Positions 7,005-8,252 of a DNA stretch of 8,252 nt are shown here, in pieces. Every line of letters starts with the position of its first letter. Position 1 is the first letter of the stretch. This DNA is from UBA3792 sp045114775 (GTDB lineage: Bacteria; Bacillota; Clostridia; Christensenellales; CAG-138). A model generated the notes under the pieces. The model saw only the letters and a program-made list of their open reading frames with translations, did no database searches and was not told the origin of the DNA. Location of the stretch: positions 1-8,252 of the forward strand of contig JBGULC010000007.1 in NCBI GenBank assembly GCA_045114775.1. Direction: 5' to 3'. The position numbers were made by a program, and so were the translations under genes.

Positions 7005-7994
7005 TCATTTAGCCGTTCCGTTCCTGACGACCGACCACTGGCCATAGTACGTCATCCCGCCAACGTCCTGATAGGCACGGACGCGGATGTAATACTTCGT
7101 GCCGCTCGAAAGACCCGTTAGGACCGTTTGATATGTCGACGCGCTCGTGATCGATACGTACGAGACGTTGTTTGAAAAGTCCTCCGCAGTCGAATAGCAG
7201 ATATCATAACCGCTTACCGTCTTTGTGCCGGACCATTTCACTGTGAGCTGGCCGCTGCCTGCAGTCACGCCCGTGATCGCGCGGGTTGTGACACGAGCCA
7301 TGGATTTCAACGGACTGACCGCGCCGAGGTTGCCCCGATCGTCTGCTCCGCCGATCCGGTTACCGGAAACCGAATCGGTGCGCTGCGCAAAGTATGCCTT
7401 TACGCCGTACTGATAGCGCGTTCCTGCCGTGACCTTATTGCTGTCGGTCCATGTCAGTTCCGTCGTATCCGTCAGGCGATCGAACGACGTCCATCTGTTC
7501 GTGGTTGTGTTCCATGCGCAGCGATAAATGATATAGCCCGCCGCACCGTCGACCGGCGTCCACGTGAGCTGAATGCCGGTCTTTATGTTCTCGACCTTCA
7601 GCGACGCGCTTCCCGGCGTGGTGACGTTATACTGAACTGCGTTGTCCGCAAAGACGATGCGCGTCCCGATCCCTTCAATCGGATCGCTCCATTGCCCCGT
7701 CAACGTCATTTCGCCCGTGATCGGCGTGTTGAAGTTAAACGCTGTCTCCGCTCCTTCCGCGAACCAGCCGTCGAACACCTTGCTGCCGTTGGTCGGCTGT
7801 TCCGGCGCCGCCATGACCGCGCCGTATTCAACGGTCACGGCAAAGGTCTCGCCGCCGTTGGCCGGATCAAAGGTCACCGTGTAGGTGTTGATCGCAAAGA
7901 CCGGCCTCAGCGTGATATTCCGCTTGATCGGCTGCGTCAGATCGAATACAAGGCTGTCCTCATACCATCCGACAAACGTATATCCTTTGTATTT
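7005..7994 (-). pseudogene. 5'-truncated surface-protein remnant: InlB-type B-repeats plus two FN3 domains
   Basis: The minus frame is open for 329 codons, from just after an in-frame TAA (7995-7997) to TGA 7005-7007. It starts in the middle of an InlB repeat: KYKGYTFVGWYEDS (the second half of a repeat), then a complete repeat beginning VTFDPANGG (about 7877-7686), then FN3 domains at about 7613-7287 and 7283-7014. The first FN3 has AAGYIIYR and GTRYQYGVKAY; the second has VSGYDICYS and GTKYYIRVRAY. No ATG, TTG or GTG with a ribosome site opens the frame. The first possible start is GTG 7877, inside the repeats, with no Shine-Dalgarno and no signal peptide. It is therefore most likely the surviving 3' part of a secreted or surface protein gene that lost its front. 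Its codon use is less extreme than the protease's (it uses CTA at 7119-7121). A frameshifted or recently deleted gene fits equally well. Confidence 0.7.
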
Positions 7995-8035
7995 TTATTT
8001 ACAAATCGTTGCCATCGGCTGCTTAATGCCCACGA

Positions 8036-8063
8036 ATTATGCAAGAAATGAATCGATATGCAA
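8036..8063 (-). promoter_or_regulatory. Weak candidate promoter upstream of the fragment
   Basis: The minus strand has TTGCAT (8058-8063), a 16-base gap and CATAAT (8036-8041). It overlaps the T-rich end of the preceding terminator. An in-frame ATG at 8013-8015 follows but meets TAA after six codons (MATICK), so any transcript would not give the modular protein. Confidence 0.25.
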
Positions 8064-8098
8064 AACCGGCGCGATCCCAAGCGGGACCGCACCGGTTT
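8063..8098 (-). terminator. Rho-independent terminator after the dockerin-ending gene
   Basis: A 16-bp inverted repeat (8063-8078 with 8083-8098), with two G-T wobbles and a 4-base GCTT loop on the minus strand, is followed by a short T-rich run. It lies about 70 bases beyond the TGA at 8167-8169. The 34-base core (8064-8097) equals in length the core of the 6945-6978 hairpin and is similar to it. Confidence 0.8.
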
Positions 8099-8166
8099 CT
8101 GTTGCATGATATGCTGTTACGATCAATCCGATTTCTCGGGCACAGCCGTCTCCGTCTTATTTACGA

Positions 8167-8252
8167 TCAGAAGATCTCAATGTCTTTATAACGGATATAA
8201 CGTGTCAAGCGGATAATATCCTTGTTATTCACCGTACCATTGCCATCAATGT
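8167..8252 (-). CDS. C-terminal end of a dockerin-bearing protein (5' part outside window)
   Basis: The last 27 codons read IDGNGTVNNKD, IIRLTRYIRY and KDIEIF, then TGA. This is a dockerin calcium loop (D, N, T, N and D at loop positions 1, 3, 5, 9 and 12, with T replacing the usual D at 5) followed by its helix. Most of the protein lies to the right of the window, so its function cannot be told; secretion is likely because dockerins act outside the cell. The DNA closely matches the dockerin end of the protease, sharing GTGAATAACAAGGAT and TTGACACG blocks, and 8181-8240 is about 37% GC (22 of 60). No sortase motif precedes the stop. Confidence 0.85.
   Translation of the reverse strand, partial: IDGNGTVNNKDIIRLTRYIRYKDIEIF

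Noticed and set aside
7875..7877. GTG 7877 as a genuine start for the InlB/FN3 protein
   Set aside because: It lies within continuous InlB-repeat sequence, has no Shine-Dalgarno site, and would give a protein with no signal peptide although its modules are extracellular.
1..8252. tRNA, rRNA, CRISPR array, insertion sequence or sortase (LPXTG) signals
   Set aside because: None was seen by reading both strands; the only repeats are the two terminator hairpins, the paired dockerin ends and the 9-bp linker repeat.

Overview
The window looks like a stretch of moderately high-GC genome from an anaerobic, probably gut-associated member of the Clostridia (Oscillospiraceae or Christensenellales type). 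This is inferred from the mix of modules: an S8 protease with a PA insertion, InlB-type B-repeats, FN3 domains, type I dockerins and a cohesin-like domain. No RNA gene or taxonomic marker is present, so the placement is tentative. All convincing genes lie on the minus strand, so they read from right to left.

Reading in the direction of transcription: (1) 8252-8167 is the 3' end of a gene whose product ends in a dockerin-like motif; it is followed by a strong hairpin terminator (8063-8098). (2) 7994-7005 is an open frame for InlB-repeat and FN3 modules. It has no credible start and sits directly behind an in-frame TAA, so it is most likely a 5'-truncated remnant of a surface-protein gene; a second terminator with nearly the same stem follows (6944-6979). 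(3) 6943-6700 is an intergenic stretch with an 18-bp perfect palindrome, A-tracts, a good sigma-A-type promoter and a Shine-Dalgarno site. (4) 6699 to beyond the left edge is one giant secreted multi-modular subtilisin-like protease, at least 2233 residues. It has signal peptide, I9 propeptide, S8 catalytic domain with intact Asp/His/Asn/Ser and a PA insertion, an Fn3-like domain carrying an internal dockerin, a long beta-rich tail, a BIG_2 domain, an acidic Pro/Glu linker, a cohesin-like domain, a carbohydrate-binding-like module, an InlB repeat and a terminal dockerin motif cut by the window edge.

The plus strand carries a 2156-codon open frame (352-6822). It is the codon-register mirror image of the protease, open only because the protease uses no TTA or CTA and a single TCA codon in 2233. 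It should not be annotated.

The theme is an extracellular, modular protein locus in which secreted enzymes or surface proteins share AT-rich dockerin ends. The protease carries dockerin-like and cohesin-like modules in one chain, so it may join a cellulosome-like extracellular complex whose enzymatic activity is proteolytic. That assembly role is inference from domain content.
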